This document shows, piece by piece, positions 13,036 to 27,573 of a stretch of DNA of 64,000 nt. Position 1 is the first letter of the stretch; every line of letters begins with the position of its first letter. This DNA is from Lindgomyces ingoldianus. Its lineage: Eukaryota > Ascomycota > Dothideomycetes > Pleosporales > Lindgomycetaceae. The DNA lies in assembly GCF_010093535.1 (NCBI RefSeq), contig NW_022985164.1:946869-1010868 (forward strand). Direction: 5' to 3'. Made by a program: the position numbers and the translations under genes. The notes under the pieces are model-generated. The model was given only the letters and a program-made list of their open reading frames with translations. It ran no database searches and was not told the DNA's origin.

Positions 13036-14290
13036 CTATACCTCTAACAAACACTACTACTAAGGAGTAGGTAATAGCAAAATTTATTTAAACCCTACAC
13101 ATAAATAAGGCATTTATAGCGCTAAAATAAGCTATAATAGCTAAACTAGTGCTAAGGATGTACAACTTATAGTTAGATATAAAGATCTACACAGATGCAT
13201 TCTTAGAAGCTAGTAGAGCTGCGCTTTACTAAAAATAGAAAGACAGAAAATAGCACTTAGTAGTGTACTACTCTACTAAGTTTTTAGGACCTAAAGTAGG
13301 CTACAGTATACCTAATAAGAAACTTAAGGCTATACTAAACATAGTAAGAGTATAGGCTATAAAGCTACACAAGATAGCAAAACCTTTTTATATTATAATA
13401 GATTATGTAAATCTAGTTATGTTTCTAACTATAAAGAAACTATTACTAATGCACATAAAGTAGGTAATAGAGCTTACATAATTTAACTGCATTATTAAGC
13501 ACATCTTAGGAGCATAAAACTAGCAGGCTAACACTCTTAGCTAAAGACTAAATTACTTTAATAGTAAAAAAAAAAAACTAAGAAGTTTACTCTTTTTAAA
13601 AAAACTAATAAAAAATAAATCTATAACAGACCTTAACTAATAAAAAAACTCTGCATGCTTATAGCTATTAAGTAAGGATAAAAAAACTTAATTTAAAAAT
13701 ACTATAAATCTCTAATGTTTAAACACCTAGAAATAGGCACCCTTTAGAAAAAGCTAAGGGCTGCTATACTACAATAAATACTAAAAGTAAAGTAATTATA
13801 CATAAAAGTGCTTAAAGAATATAACACCTGTAATAAAAATAATCTATAAAGGCATAAGACTTATAGATACTTTTAACTAATTAAAGCACTAAAGTTACTA
13901 TAAACTATAATTATAATAGACTTTATTATAAGATTACTTTTATTTAAGAAACTAAGAATAGAAAAGATGTGCAACATAATTATAGTAGCTTTTAATAAGA
14001 CTACTAAATATCTATACACTTAGCCCTTAGAAAAAATAATAATAGCTAAAAAATTTATTTATAAATTAAAATAAAATATAGTATTAGTATATAGATGTCT
14101 TAAGATTATTATCTCTAATTAAGATAAGCTGTTTACTAGCAGATTCTAGAAAGTAGTAATGTAACACTTTAGTATAACACATAAGCTGTTAACAGCCTAT
14201 TACTTATAAATAGACAGCTAGACTAAAAAAGCAAATATAAAAGTAAAAAGATACCTAAAGAAGTACATATCTTATACTTAGCATAACTAG

Positions 14291-14608
14291 TGTCACGGTA
14301 TCCTCCCCGGATCCTAGACATAACTGTATTGGACGCGTACTAGAGTATTATTAGTGCACGTCTAACACAAACACGACACAACACAGACATAAACTTAAGC
14401 ATAAACTGCCTTAACACTAACTAAACCTAGAACAGGCTTAATTTATACCTAAAGCGCTTAGACTTCTAAGCTAAGTATTTAATTACTAATTTTCTTTTAA
14501 ACTTTCTTATTTCTTACATAACATCTTGTACCTACTATAATACCTTACATAGTAATTAAACTAGACCTCTATAAAGCTTTATAACCTTACTTATGCATAA
14601 TTATAACA
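14291..14608 (+). repeat. 5' LTR of Gypsy copy 1
   Basis: 318 bp. The outer end (TGTCACGGTATCC, CCCCGG, GGACGCGTAC) keeps its CpG sites, while the inner end is mutated to TTATAACA where the 3' LTR has TCGTGACA. Aligns without gaps to 19638-19955. Confidence 0.93.
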
Positions 14609-17600
14609 TTATGTTGTGTTAAAACTTTAGCTAAGAATAGCCTTTAAATCTAATTTAATAAGCTTAGTACTTACATAACTCTAAGCTATTAAAGTAAGCT
14701 AAAAAGCCTTTTAAAAAGCGTTTACTTTATAAAAAAGCTACTACATTATAAGCTTTAAAGCTTTTTAAAAGGACTTTAAAGAATAGCTTTGCATTATTAA
14801 GTAGTCTGTTTCTGCCTTAACTTCTGTTATAGTAGTAGGAACTAAGAACTTACTAGCCTTAAAGCTTACCTAGAAGTCTAGAGATAGCTTAACTCTCTCC
14901 TACTTAATACTACTTATAACTTGTAACTTTTCTAATCTAGTAATAAAATCTAACTAACTCTCTAATCCCCTACTATTTAATAGAAAATAGAAAGACCTAC
15001 TTTCTTTTCTACACAAGCTCTAATATAAACTTAAAGAAAACATAGACTAATTCCTCTCTAAACACTTTTAGTTACTATATGCCTACTCTTAACTTAACTG
15101 CAACATAACAGCCTTAATTAACTTACTAATAGATAAGGATATTATTAACCTAGATTAATTTATAGCGTTTTTATAAGTAACTTATAAAGACTTAAATAAA
15201 AAGTTAACAGCTTTAAGTTACTTAAACACTTTATAATAAGAAAAGAAAAGCTTTACTTTATACTTTACTAAGTTTTGCTAACTTGCATTTAATATAGGCC
15301 TAAATAAAATAGGTTTAATTATAGCCTTATATAACTCCCTTTTAACTAAACTGCAACGCGCTATAGTAGGAGAACCCCTCCTAAACAACCTTAATGTGTA
15401 TGCAAACCTAATTGCTACCTATAATAATAACATAAGGTTCCTCCCTATACAAGCCCTAATACACCCCTAAACTAGCGTAGTTGTAAATAAGGACCCTAAT
15501 ATAATAAAAATTAATTTAAATTATGCTCTAGTTAGTTCTAGAAAGTGTAAAGATTACAGAAAAAAAAGTTAATACTTTAAGTATAGTAAGCATAGTTATA
15601 TTTTTTAAAACTACTTTATTTCTTTTTTTTAAGTCTACATAAGTAGTGCTGCTAGTACTTATTAAAGATTCTTACTGTCTTAATTTTATTTTTATAAGGG
15701 CTCTAACTTATATTTAAGCTCTAATCCTTTTTGCCACTCTTAACATAGCCGCAGCTATAGCAGTAGAAGCCTGTAAAAAGGCTTGTCCTAGGGCTAAGTT
15801 GCCCCCTAGGACTAATTTAACACTAGATCTCTGCTAACTTATAGGCTAAGTCCCCTACTAATAACTAGAAGTACTAAGTTAATATTTTTATATGTTTATA
15901 ATAAGAAACTATATTAGCCCTAATATAAGCTTTTATTAACTTAGGAGTAAATAGCATAGGTTATATTAATAGAGAACTAGTGTGTAAACTAAATCTCTAA
16001 TTAACACTGCTTACTTAAATAATTTACTTAACTAGATTTAATAGAAAACAACTTAAAAAAGGTTTTATCTTCTATACTATAACTATTATAATTACCTACT
16101 AACACTATAAGAAGCAGATTAAGCTCTATGTAATAAACATAGAATGTTATAACCTAATCCTAGAATAACTATAGCTGTATTAGCATAAGGTTGCCTTTAA
16201 TTACTAAGAGTAAGTTCTAAACTTTAACTTTTTCTAATACTAAGATGTATACTTATGCTTACACTTAAACAACACCTAAATAGCACTTAATATAGAAGGT
16301 CTTTAGACCTACTTTCTAATAACCTAGAGAAGAACTACCTAAGTAAGGCTAATAAGCTAGGCCTTTTACTAAGATAGGCTATATAAAATAATTTAATAAC
16401 TACTTAAACTTAAAAAAAAGAAAGCTTTTAAAGAACTTTTACCTACTTAATTTAAACATAAACTAGGACTTAAACAGCAAATAGACATCTGCTACATAGG
16501 ACCTGCCCTATTTGTGACCCTAGCTTAATAACTAGATTATAAAATCTACGCAGTTATAATTTCTAATATAGACTAAGCTTTAGCTCTTTAAAAACACACT
16601 AACTTAAGAATAATAGTTTTTTAAGACTACTATAACTTGTTACATGTTTTCTTTTAAAACAAGTTTAATAAGCTTTTAATATAATGTCTGTATAATTACT
16701 AGATAACTCTTAAGCCTAGTAAACAACCTAGTTATAGGCTACTATATAAGATGTTGCTAAATAAATTAAAAGTGCTTTAAAAATACCTTAACAAGAACTT
16801 AAAAAAAGGGTTTATTTAAGCTAGCTTTTTACTAGTAGTGTTACTTATACTATTTATAAAGAAACTTAGAAGTAGGCTCTAATTCTGTGTTAACTACTAA
16901 AGACTAAATGCTGTTACTATTAAAAACTAATACTTAATTTCTTTCTTATAAAAAACTCTAAGCTAACTAAGTAAAGCAAAGTATTTTATAAAGTTAGATA
17001 TTATTGCTACCTTTAATAAGCTAAAGATAGTAAAGGGTAATAAGTAGCTAACAGCGTTTTAGACCTAATATAGACTATTTAAGTACCTAGTAATGCCCTT
17101 TAGCTTAGCTAACACGCCTAGTACTTTTTAACATTTTGTAAACAACTTGCTCTAACCCTACCTAGACGTGTTCTACACTGTGTATATTAATAATATTCTA
17201 ATCTACAGTAATAGCCTTTTAGAGCATAAATAGCATATACGCCTAGTGCTAAAGGCTATAGAAGAAGCAGGTCTGTAACTTAATGTAGATAAATGTAAGT
17301 TTTACTAATTAAAGGTTATGTATTTAAGATATGTAATCTTTATAGATAGCATTTAAATAGACTTTATTAAGGTTTAGACTGTGCTAGATTAGCAATACCT
17401 AAAGAACATAAAAGATGTTTAAGCTTTTATAGAATTTACTAACTTTTACTAATAATTTATTAACAACTTTTTATAGCTAGTAAGCTTTATAATTACACTT
17501 ATTAAAAAAAAAGTTTAATTTAACTTTAACTTAAATTACTAATAGTTTTTTAACTAGCTAAAAAAAGCCTTTACTAAAGCCTTAATACTTTGCTACTTTA

Positions 17601-19637
17601 ACTTTAAACTACTAATACTTGTAGAAGCTAATGCCTTAGACTACGTAGTAGTAGGAGTTCTTTTCTAGACTAAGCTAGATAGGACTATTAGGCCTATTAT
17701 ATACTTCTTAAAAAGAATAAGTTTTATAGAAGGTAATTATAAGATCTATAATAAGAAATTGCTTGCTATAGTACGCTGCTTTAAATAATAGCAACCTAAA
17801 CTAGAAAGTGTAGCGCATCTAATATAGGTCTTATCTAACTATAAGAACTTATAGTACTTTATAACTATAAAATAACTTAGCTACTAATAAGCTTATTAGT
17901 TTAAATACTTATTTTATTTTAATTTTAAAATTACTTATTATCCTAGTTAAAACAGAAGGAAACTAGATGCTCTTATAAAGCAATCCTAAGACGTCCCTGC
18001 TTAGAAAGAAGTATAAAAGGCTTAATACTAAACTTTACTTTAACTTAAGCTATTTTTAGACCTTAACTTAAATAAAATAAATTAGATAATTAATTAAATT
18101 ATTACTAATAAGTATTTAAATAATAAATTTATCTAAAAAACTTTAGACCTACTCTAAAACAGCGCTAGTTAGTTAAAGAAAGTAACACTAGCTAACTATA
18201 AAAACTAAAATAGTAAGCTGTATTACTATAACTAACTTATAATCTCTAATTCTAATAAACTAAGAATTAAACTACTCTAAATTATACACAACTTGCCTGT
18301 TAAAGGACACCTAGGCAGAGGAAAGACTCTTAACCTACTACAGAGAGAGTACTACTGGCCCTGCATGTTCTATACTGTACACTAATACGTATTATGTTGC
18401 TATACTTACTGTAAAGTAAAGGCCTTTTAAGAAAGGTATAATAGCCTGCTTAAACTACTTCTAATCTCTAAATAAGCTTAAAAAGATATATTAATTAATT
18501 TTATTATAAACCTACTCTTATCTAAAGGGTATATAAATATTATAGTAGTTATTAATTACTTAACTAAGTATTAACACTTAATACTATGTTCCTCTATAAC
18601 TGCCTCTAATATGGCCTAGTTATTCTACTAATATATATAGGTTTACTATAGCCTGCCTAACATAATTATATTAGACAGAGGTACGCAGTTTGTCTTAGCC
18701 TTCTAGAATAAACTTTATAAATAGCTTTAAATTGTCCTCTATTTATCTACAGCTTTTTACCTAGAGACTAACAGCTAGACTAAGAATGTAAATGCTGTAA
18801 TAAAATAAGTCTTATAAGTGTACATAAACTACTAGTAGGATAACTAGGTAAAATAGTTAGCTACAGTATAGTTTAAAGCTAATAATATAACATTTAAATT
18901 AATGTAAGTATCTTTGTTTTTAGCAAACTATAGATACTACTTTTAAATAAAATTTAAACTACTTATAAATACCCCCTAACTAACTTATTAATCTATATAA
19001 GTAATAGATGTAAATAGACTTATTAATAAAATTTAAAATATATCTAAATATGTTTATAAAAAGCTTACATAGGCTTAAGCTTTTTAATAAGAGTATATAA
19101 ACTAATTTTAAACCCCCACCCCTACATATACAGCTAGCAAGAAGGTCTAGCTAGACGCTAGAAATATCTAAATAAACTAATAATTAAAGAAACTTAATTA
19201 GAAAAACTTTAGCCCTTTTATAGTAGCTTATATAGTCTTATTGTATGCTTACTAATTAATTCTACCTAACAGCATAAAGATACACCCTGTGTTCTACGTA
19301 TTATTACTGCGCTAAGCAGCCCCTAAATCTAACTATTTACCTAGATAGCTAAACCTACTACTTAAACCTATTATTATAAATAATAAACTAAAATATGTTG
19401 TAGAAGACATTAAATAGATCTAGTTTAATAAAAAGAAATGTATTTATAAATACTTTATAAAATAGACTAGATATAACAAACTGTTGTAGGAACCTACAGA
19501 AGCCTTATAAAAGAACTCTACAGTAACTTAATTTTACACCTAATACCTATTTAAACTAAACCTGTACTCTAATAAAGACAACTTAATGCTAGAACTACTA
19601 ATGTAAAGAATTCTCTTTTTAATAAGGGGGGGGGTAC

Positions 19638-19955
19638 TGTTACAGTATCCTCCCTAGATCTTAGACATAACTGTATTAGACATGTACTAGAGTATTATTA
19701 GTGCACATCTAACATAAATATAATATAACATAGACATAAACTTAAGCATAAACTGCCTTAACACTAACTAAACTTAAAACAGGCTTAATTTATATCTAAA
19801 GCGCTTAGACTTTTAAGCTAAGTATTTAATTACTAATTTCTTTCTAAACTTTCCTATTTCTTACACAACGTCTTGTACCTACTATAATACCTCACGTAGT
19901 AATTAAACTAGACCTCCGTGAAGCTCTATAACCTTACTCGTGCACAATCGTGACA
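19638..19955 (+). repeat. 3' LTR of Gypsy copy 1
   Basis: 318 bp and gap-free against the 5' LTR. Here the inner end is mutated (TGTTACAGTATCC) and the outer end is intact (CTCGTGCACAATCGTGACA), the mirror image of the 5' LTR. Confidence 0.93.
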
Positions 19956-20690
19956 ACTAGGCAGAATAGCTTCTAATAGTGTAACTAGCTATTAATAACA
20001 TAGAATTAGCTATAATAAAGAAAACACTATATAAAGCTAATTTTAGATATAACTTTTACTTTACACTATAAAAAAACTAACTTATAGATTTATAAAAATT
20101 AGTAGACTAACTAATAAACCTATAATATATATATAAAAAATTAGTAATAGAGGCTAAATCTAGTAAAGAAATAATAAATAAATACATAAATAAATTATAA
20201 TAACTAGAACTAGAAATCTATCTAGAAGACTATGTATACTTTAATACTAAAAACCTTAAGACACTCTAACCTTTAAAGAAGCTAGCAGAAAAAAAAATAA
20301 AACTATATAAAGTTCTTTAAACTTAATAAAATAACTATAAACTTAAGCTTCCTCTATATATAAAAATACACCTATAGTTTTATGTCTCTAGGCTAAAAAA
20401 AGTATATAAGGAAATTTCTTTATCTACATAAAAATAAAAGGATAAGAAAATAGAATATAAAGTTAAACATATTATTAGTAACTAAAAAAACCAAAAAAAA
20501 ATTTTAGTAAAATAAAAAAAGTAGCTTACTAGCAAAAATATATAAAAACTAGCTAAGAATTTATAGAACACATAGCTATTAGTATAAAAGTACTTTTAAG
20601 CTTATCTAAAAGAAACTAGCTAAGTAATAAAGCACTTATATTAAAAGAAACAGCTATATTATTACTAGATAGTAGCAGCCTTTAAAGACA

Positions 20691-21164
20691 AGTCTTAGCT
20701 AATAAAAGTTAAAAAAAGAAATAACTTTTTACTTTAGCCTTAAGAGCCTTTATCTTGTCTAAGAAAAAAAGGTCCTCTTTTAAGTACTTTATATGTTAAG
20801 CCTCTAATAAATCTAGTAATTTCTAGATATAATTCTGTTTAGAACACTCTCTAGCTGTTACCTCTAAAGTTGCCTAAACTTAATATAACATCTCTTCCCT
20901 AAGCTTTTATTTTTAGACCTTTATAGTAGTAGCCTTTTAAAGGAGTGTCTTTTTCTCTCTCTCTAGCTAATTTTACATAGCATTAAAAATAAAAGTGTTG
21001 CACTTACTATGCTTTTTTACACACTTAACATATTTATCTAAGGATAATGTTAACACATAGAACAACCTAGAAAATTAGTAAGCGCTGTAGGGCCTTATCT
21101 TTGTCTAGTAAAGAGAGTTAAAATAAAAAGCAATATAAAGATAATAAAATAAGTAAAACTAATA
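20691..21164. other. RIP-mutated repeat remnant, unassigned
   Basis: AT-rich, stop-saturated DNA between the Gypsy chromodomain region and the Fot-type element. On the minus strand, spaced TGY codons near 20990-21060 resemble a retroelement gag zinc knuckle, but no clear domain or border could be fixed. Confidence 0.4.
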
Positions 21165-22227
21165 ACGTACCTAACGGGTTGGCCGGCCACACGGGTTGGC
21201 CGGCCACTTTTGCCAAGCCCCCACTAAAACCACCCCATTCTCTCGCAAAACAGCCCACTTTAGCCCTATATAAAGTAATATAACACAAGATATTATTTAG
21301 AGTCTACTTCTACTACTTGCTTACACATACGCAAGTTATGCCTAGTCTAATTGCACTACCTGCATTGCCTTTAACTTAGCTTACTTTTTTTAGCGCGCAC
21401 CTGCGTCTTTAGCTTCTTCCTATTACTACGCGCTCTAAACTCCTTTAGAGTAGTTAGACAAGCTTTATCCTTAACTATTAAGGTCTCTTCTGCCTAAATC
21501 TGCTTCCTTTTATGTAATCTATGTTATGTAGCAGCTTTATTTGCTGCTTAAAGCTTTGTAATCTTATAGCCTACTTTATTGTGTTAATGCCCTAGATAAC
21601 TGTAGTCTACTCTTTATTACCTTACTATATTACCTTTAGCTGTCTTTATCTCTCTAAAGCTGTAATAACTGCTCTAGTTAATATCTAGCCTATTATAAAG
21701 CTTAACTTGTTAAAGTTATACTTATCTTTATCCTAGATACTGTACTTAGCTTTTATGTTAGCTACTAGGCAAAACTAGCCCTAGATAACCTCTAGATCCT
21801 TATAAAGCGCTTTTTTGTAATTATACTTATAATTAAACTTTATTGTAAACTTAGGGCAGTGCTTAACCTACATACTAGTCTAGTTTAAGCTAACCTGGCC
21901 TAGATTACGCTCTATAGGCAAGGAATTAGCTATATTAGCTATAGCTGCAAGCCTAGGGGGAAATCTGCGCGTAATAAGCTTAAGTATGTACTTAATAACT
22001 ACCTCTTTTTTAAGCTTAGTTAGATTCCTTAATTTAGGCTAGCATTCTGCTTGTAAAGGCTGTCTAGCGCGTTAATTGCTTAGTGTTGTGTAAGAGACAT
22101 TATAGATAGCTGCAGCGTGTTGTAAGGAGAGTTTTAAGTCTTATTTAAGAGCCTAAAGAGCAAGCTGTATTTAACGTTCTTTAGAAGATTTAATCTAGTG
22201 TTGTTGTTAAGGCATTATGTAGATAGG

Positions 22228-22545
22228 TGTCACGGTATCCTCCCCGGATCCTAGACATAACCGTATTAAACGCGTACTAGAGTATTATTAGTGCACGTCT
22301 GACACAAACACAACACAACACAGACATAAACTTAAGCATAAACTGCCTTAACACTAACTAAACCTAGAACAGGCTTAATTTATACTTAAAGCGCTTAGAC
22401 TTTTAAGCTAAGTATTTAATTACTAATTTTCTTCTAAACTTTCTTATTTCTTACATAACATCTTGTACCTACTATAATACTTTACATAGTAATTAAACTA
22501 GACTTCTGTAAAGCTCTATAACCTTACTTATGCATAATTATAACA
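22228..22545 (+). repeat. 5' LTR of Gypsy copy 2
   Basis: 318 bp, starting TGTCACGGTATCC with intact CpG sites and ending in RIP-mutated TTATAACA. Confidence 0.93.
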
Positions 22546-25500
22546 TTATGTTGTGTTAAAACTTTAGCTAAGAATAGCCTCTAAATCTAATCTAATAAGC
22601 TTAGTACTTACATAACTTTAAGCTATTAAAGTAAGCTAAAAAGCCTTCTAAAAAGTGCTTACTTTATAAAAAAGCTACTATATTATAAGCTTTAAAGCTT
22701 TTTAAAAGAACTTTAAAGAATAGCTTTGCATTATTAAGCAGTCTATTTCTGCTTTAACTTCTATTATAGTAGGAGGAACTAAGAACTTACTAGCCTTAAA
22801 GCTTACTTAGAAGTTTAGAGATAGCTTAACTCTCTTCTGCCTAACACTACCTACAACCTATAACCTTTCTAACTTAGTAATAAAATCTAACTAACTCTCT
22901 AATCCCCTACTATTTAATAGAAAACAGAAAGACCTACCTTCCTTTCTACATAAGCTTTAATATAAACTTAAAGGAAACACAGACTAATTCCCCTCTAAAC
23001 ACTTCTAGTTACTATATGCTTACTCTTAACTTAACTATAACATAACAGCCTTAATTAACTTACTAATAAATAAAGATATTATTAACCTAGATTAATTTAT
23101 AGCGTTTTTATAAGTAACTTATAAAGACCTAAATAAAAAGTTAATAGCCCTAAGTTGCCTAAACACCTTATAATAAAAAAAAAAAAGCTTTACTTTACAC
23201 TTTACTAAGTTCTACTAACTTGCATTTAATATAGGCCTAAATAAAATAGGTCTAATTACAGCCTTATATAACTCCCTTTTAACTAAACTGCAACGCGCTA
23301 TAGTAGGAGAACCCCTCCTAAACAACTTTAACACGTATGTAAACCTAATTGCTACCTATAATAATAACATAAGGTTCCTCTCTATACAAGCCCTAATACA
23401 CCCCTAAACTAGCGCAGTTGCAAATAAGGACTTTAACATAATAAAAATTAATTTAAATTATGCTCTAGTTAGTTCTAAAAAGTGTAAAAATTATAAAAAA
23501 AAAAGTTAATGCTTTAAGTGTAGTAAGCATAGTTATATTTTCTAAAACTACTTTATTTCTCTTTCTTAAGTCTATGTAAGTAGCGCTACTAGCACTTATT
23601 AAAGATCTTTACTATTTTAATTTTATTTTTATAAGGGCTTTAACTTGTATTTAAGCCTTAATCCTTTTTACTACTCTTAACATAGCTGCAGCTATAGCAG
23701 TAGGAGCCTACAAAAAGGCTTGTCCTAGGGCTAAGTTGCCCCCTAGGACTAATTTAACACTAGATCTCTGCTAACTTATAGGCTAAGTCCTCTACTAATA
23801 ACTAGAAGTACTAAGTTAATATTTCTATATATTTATAATAAGGAACTATATTAGCCTTAATATAGGCTCTTATTAACTTAGAAGTAAACAGCATAAGTTA
23901 CATTAACAGAGAACTAGCACATAAACTAAATCTCTAATTAACACTACTTACCTAAATAATTTACCTAACTAGATTTAATAGAAAATAACTTAAAAAAGGT
24001 TTTATCTTCTATACTACAACTATTATAATTACCTACTAACACTATAAGGAGCAGATTAAGCTCTATGTAATAAACACAGAACATTATAACCTAATTCTAA
24101 AATAACTATAGCTGTATTAGCATAAAGTTGCCTTTAATTACTAAGAGTAAGTTCTAAACTTTAACTTTTTCTAATACTAAGATGTATGCTTATGCTTACA
24201 CCTAAACAACACTTAAATAGCACTTAATATAGAAGGTTTCTAGACTTACTCTCTAATAACCTAGAAAAGAACTACCTAAGTAAGGCTAATAAGCTAGGCC
24301 TCTTACTAAAATAAGCTATGTAAAATAATTTAACAACTGCTTAAACTTAAAAAAAAAGAAGCCTTTAAAAAACTTCTACTTACTTAATTTAGACATAAAC
24401 TAGGACTTAAACAGCAAATAGACATCTACTACATAGAACCTGCTCTATTTATAACCCTAGCTTAATAACTAGATTATAAAATCTACACAGTTATAATTTT
24501 TAATATAGACTAAGCTTTAGCTTTTTAAAAACACACTAACCTAAGAATAATAGTCTCTTAAGACTACTATAACTTATTGCATGTTTTTTTTTAAGATAAG
24601 TCTAATAAGCTTCTAATATAATATTTATATAATTACTAGATAACTCTTAAGCCTAGTAAACAACCTAGTTATAGGCTACTATATAAAATATTACTAAATA
24701 AATTAAAAGTGCTCTAAAAATACCTTAATAAGAACCTAAAAAAAAGTTTATTTAAGCTAGCTTTTTACTAGTAGTGTTACTTATACTATTTATAAAGAAA
24801 CCTAAAGGTAGGCTCTAATTCTGCGTTAACTACTAAGGACTAAACACTGTTACTATTAAAAACTAATACTTAATTTCTTTTTTATAGGAAACTCTAAGCT
24901 AACTAAGTAAAGTAAAGTATTTTATAAAGTTAGATATTATTACTACCTTTAATAAGCTAAAAATAGTAAAGAGTAATAAGTAGCTAACAGCATTTTAGAC
25001 CTAATATAAACTATTTAAGTACTTAGTAATGCCCTTTAGCTTAGCTAACGCGCCTAGTACTTTTTAACATTTTATAAATAACTTGCTCTAACCCTACTTA
25101 GACGTGTTCTGCACTATGTATATTAACAATATTCTAATCTACAGTAATAGCCTTTTAGAGCACAAACAGCATGTACGCTTAGTGCTAAAGGCTATAAAAG
25201 AAGCAGGTCTGCAACTTAACATAGATAAATGCAAGTTCTACTAATTAAAGGTTACATATTTAGAATATGTAATCTCTATAGATAGCATCTAAATAGACCC
25301 TATTAAGGTTTAGACTGTGCTAAATTAGCAATACCTAAAGAATATAAAGAATATTTAAGCCTTTATAAAATTTACTAACTTTTACTAATAATTTATTAAC
25401 AACTTTTTATAGCTAGTAAGCCTTATAATTACACTTACTAAAAAAAAGGTTTAATTTAACTTTAACTTAAATTACTAATAGTTTTTTAACTAGCTAAAGA

Positions 25501-27573
25501 AAGCCTTTACTAAAGCCCTAATACTTTACTACTTTAACTTTAAACTACTAATACTTATAGAAGCTAATGCCTTAGACTACGTAGTAGCAGGAGTTCTCTT
25601 CTAGACTAAGCTAAATAGGACTATTAGGCCTATTACATACTTCTTAAAAAGAATAAGTCCTGTAGAAGGCAATTATAAAATCTATAACAAGAAATTACTT
25701 ACTATAGTACACTACTTTAAATAATAGTAACCTAAACTAGAAAGTGCAGCGCATCTAATACAGGTCCTATTTAACTATAAGAACTTATAGTACTTTGTAA
25801 CTATAAAATAACTTAGCTACTAACAAGCCTATTAGTCTAAATACCTGTTTTATTTTAATTTTAAGATTACTTATTATTTTAGTTAAAACAGAGAGAAACT
25901 AGATGCCCTTATAAGGCAATTCTAAGACGTCCCTGCTTAGAAAGAAGTGTAAAAGGCTTAACACTAAACTTTACTTTAACTTAAGCTATTTTTAGACTTT
26001 AACTTAAATAAAATAAATTAAATAATTAATTAAATTATTACTAATAAGTATTTAAATAATAAATTTATTTAAGAAACTTTAGACCTACTCTAAAACAGCG
26101 CTAGTTAGTTAAAGAAGGTAACACTAGCTAACTATAAAAACTAAAATAGTAAGCTATATTACTATAACTAACTTATAATCTCTAATTTTAACAAACTAAG
26201 AATTAAACTACTTTAAATTATACATAACTTGCCTACTAGAGGACACCTAGGCAGAGGAAAGACTTTTGACCTACTACAGAGAGAGTACTACTAGCCCTGC
26301 ATGTTCTATACTGTACGCTAATACGTATTATGTTGCTATACTTGCTGTAAAGTAAAAGCCTTTTAAAAAAGGTATAATAGCCTACTTAAACTACTTCTAA
26401 TCTTTAAATAAGCTTAAAAAGACATATTAATTAATTTTATTATAAACCTACTCTTATTTAAAAAGTACATAAATATTATAGTAGTTGTTAATTACTTAAC
26501 TAAGTATTAACACTTAATACTATGTTCCTCTATAACTGCCTCTAATATAGCCTAGTTATTCTACTAATATGTATAGGTTTACTATAGCCTACCTAACATA
26601 ATTATATTAGACAGAGGTACATAGTTTGTCTTAGCTTTCTAGGACAAACTCTATAAATAGCTCTAAATTATTCTTTACTTATCTACAGCTTTTTACCTAG
26701 AGACTAACAGCTAGACTAAGAACATAAACGCTGTAATAAAACAAGTCCTATAAGTGTACATAAACTACTAGTAGGATAACTAGGTAAAATAGTTAGCTAT
26801 AGCACAGTTTAAAGCTAATAACATAATATTTAAATTAACATAAGTATCCCTGTTCTTAGCAAACTATAAATACTACCCCTAAATAAAATTTAAACTACTT
26901 ATAAATACTTTCTAACTAACTTATTAATCTATATAAGTAATAAATGTAAATAGACTTATTAACAAAATCTAAAACATATTTAAATATGTTTATAAAAAGC
27001 TTACATAGGCTTAAGCTTTTTAACAAGAGTACACAAACTAATTCTAAACCCCTACCCCTGCGTATGCAGCTAGCAAGAAGGTCTAGCTAGACACTAGAAA
27101 TATCTAAATAAACTAATAATTAAAGAAACTTAATTAAAAGAACTTTAGCCCCTTTATAGTAGCTTATATAGTTTTATTACACACTTACTAATTAATTCTA
27201 CCTAACAGCATAAAGATACACCCTGTGTTCTATGTATTATTGCTGCGCTAAGCAGCCTCTAAATCTAACTATCTACCTAGATAGCTAAACCTGCTACCTA
27301 AACCTATTATTATAAATAATAAACTAGAATATGTTATAGAAGACATTAAATAAATCTAGTTTAATAAAAAGAAACATATCTATAAATACTTTATAAAATA
27401 GACTAAATACAACAAACTGTTATAGGAACCTGTAAAAGCCTTATAAGAGAACTCTACAGTAACTTAATTCTACACTTAATACTTATCTAAACTAAACCTG
27501 TACTTTAATAAAGACAACCTAATGCTAGAACTACTAATGTAAAGGATTCTCTTCCTAATAAGGGGGGGGGTAC

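Larger units (their letters stand above)
14291..19955 (+). mobile_element. Full-length chromodomain Ty3/Gypsy element, copy 1 (RIP-mutated)
   Basis: 5665 bp with 318 bp LTRs at both ends (TGTCACGG to CGTGACA when unmutated) and a perfect 5 bp target duplication ACTAG (14286-14290, 19956-19960). Internal order: gag with a zinc-knuckle remnant near 15565, RT (MPFSLAN at about 17093; YIDD mutated to YINN at 17183-17197 by TGATGAT to TAATAAT), RNase H (about 17480-17900), integrase with an HHCC-like zinc region (about 18280-18410) and core (about 18500-19000), a chromodomain (about 19390-19500), and a polypurine tract AAGGGGGGGGG at 19624-19634. All frames are broken by RIP stops. It is about 5.66 kb, normal for fungal chromoviruses. 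Confidence 0.94.
13036..20690 (+). mobile_element. Ty3/Gypsy remnant (RNase H, integrase, chromodomain), split by a younger Gypsy
   Basis: From 13036 a plus-strand frame reads as the end of RT and RNase H (YTDAFLEAS at about 13190, then PNKKLKAI) followed by integrase to 14290. It continues at 19956 with the rest of integrase and a basic region resembling a chromodomain (FYVSRLKKVYKE at about 20372-20407). The interrupting element 14291-19955 is flanked by ACTAG on both sides; deleting it with one ACTAG joins the integrase codons in frame. The 5' part and both LTRs are missing and the right border is approximate. Confidence 0.72.
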
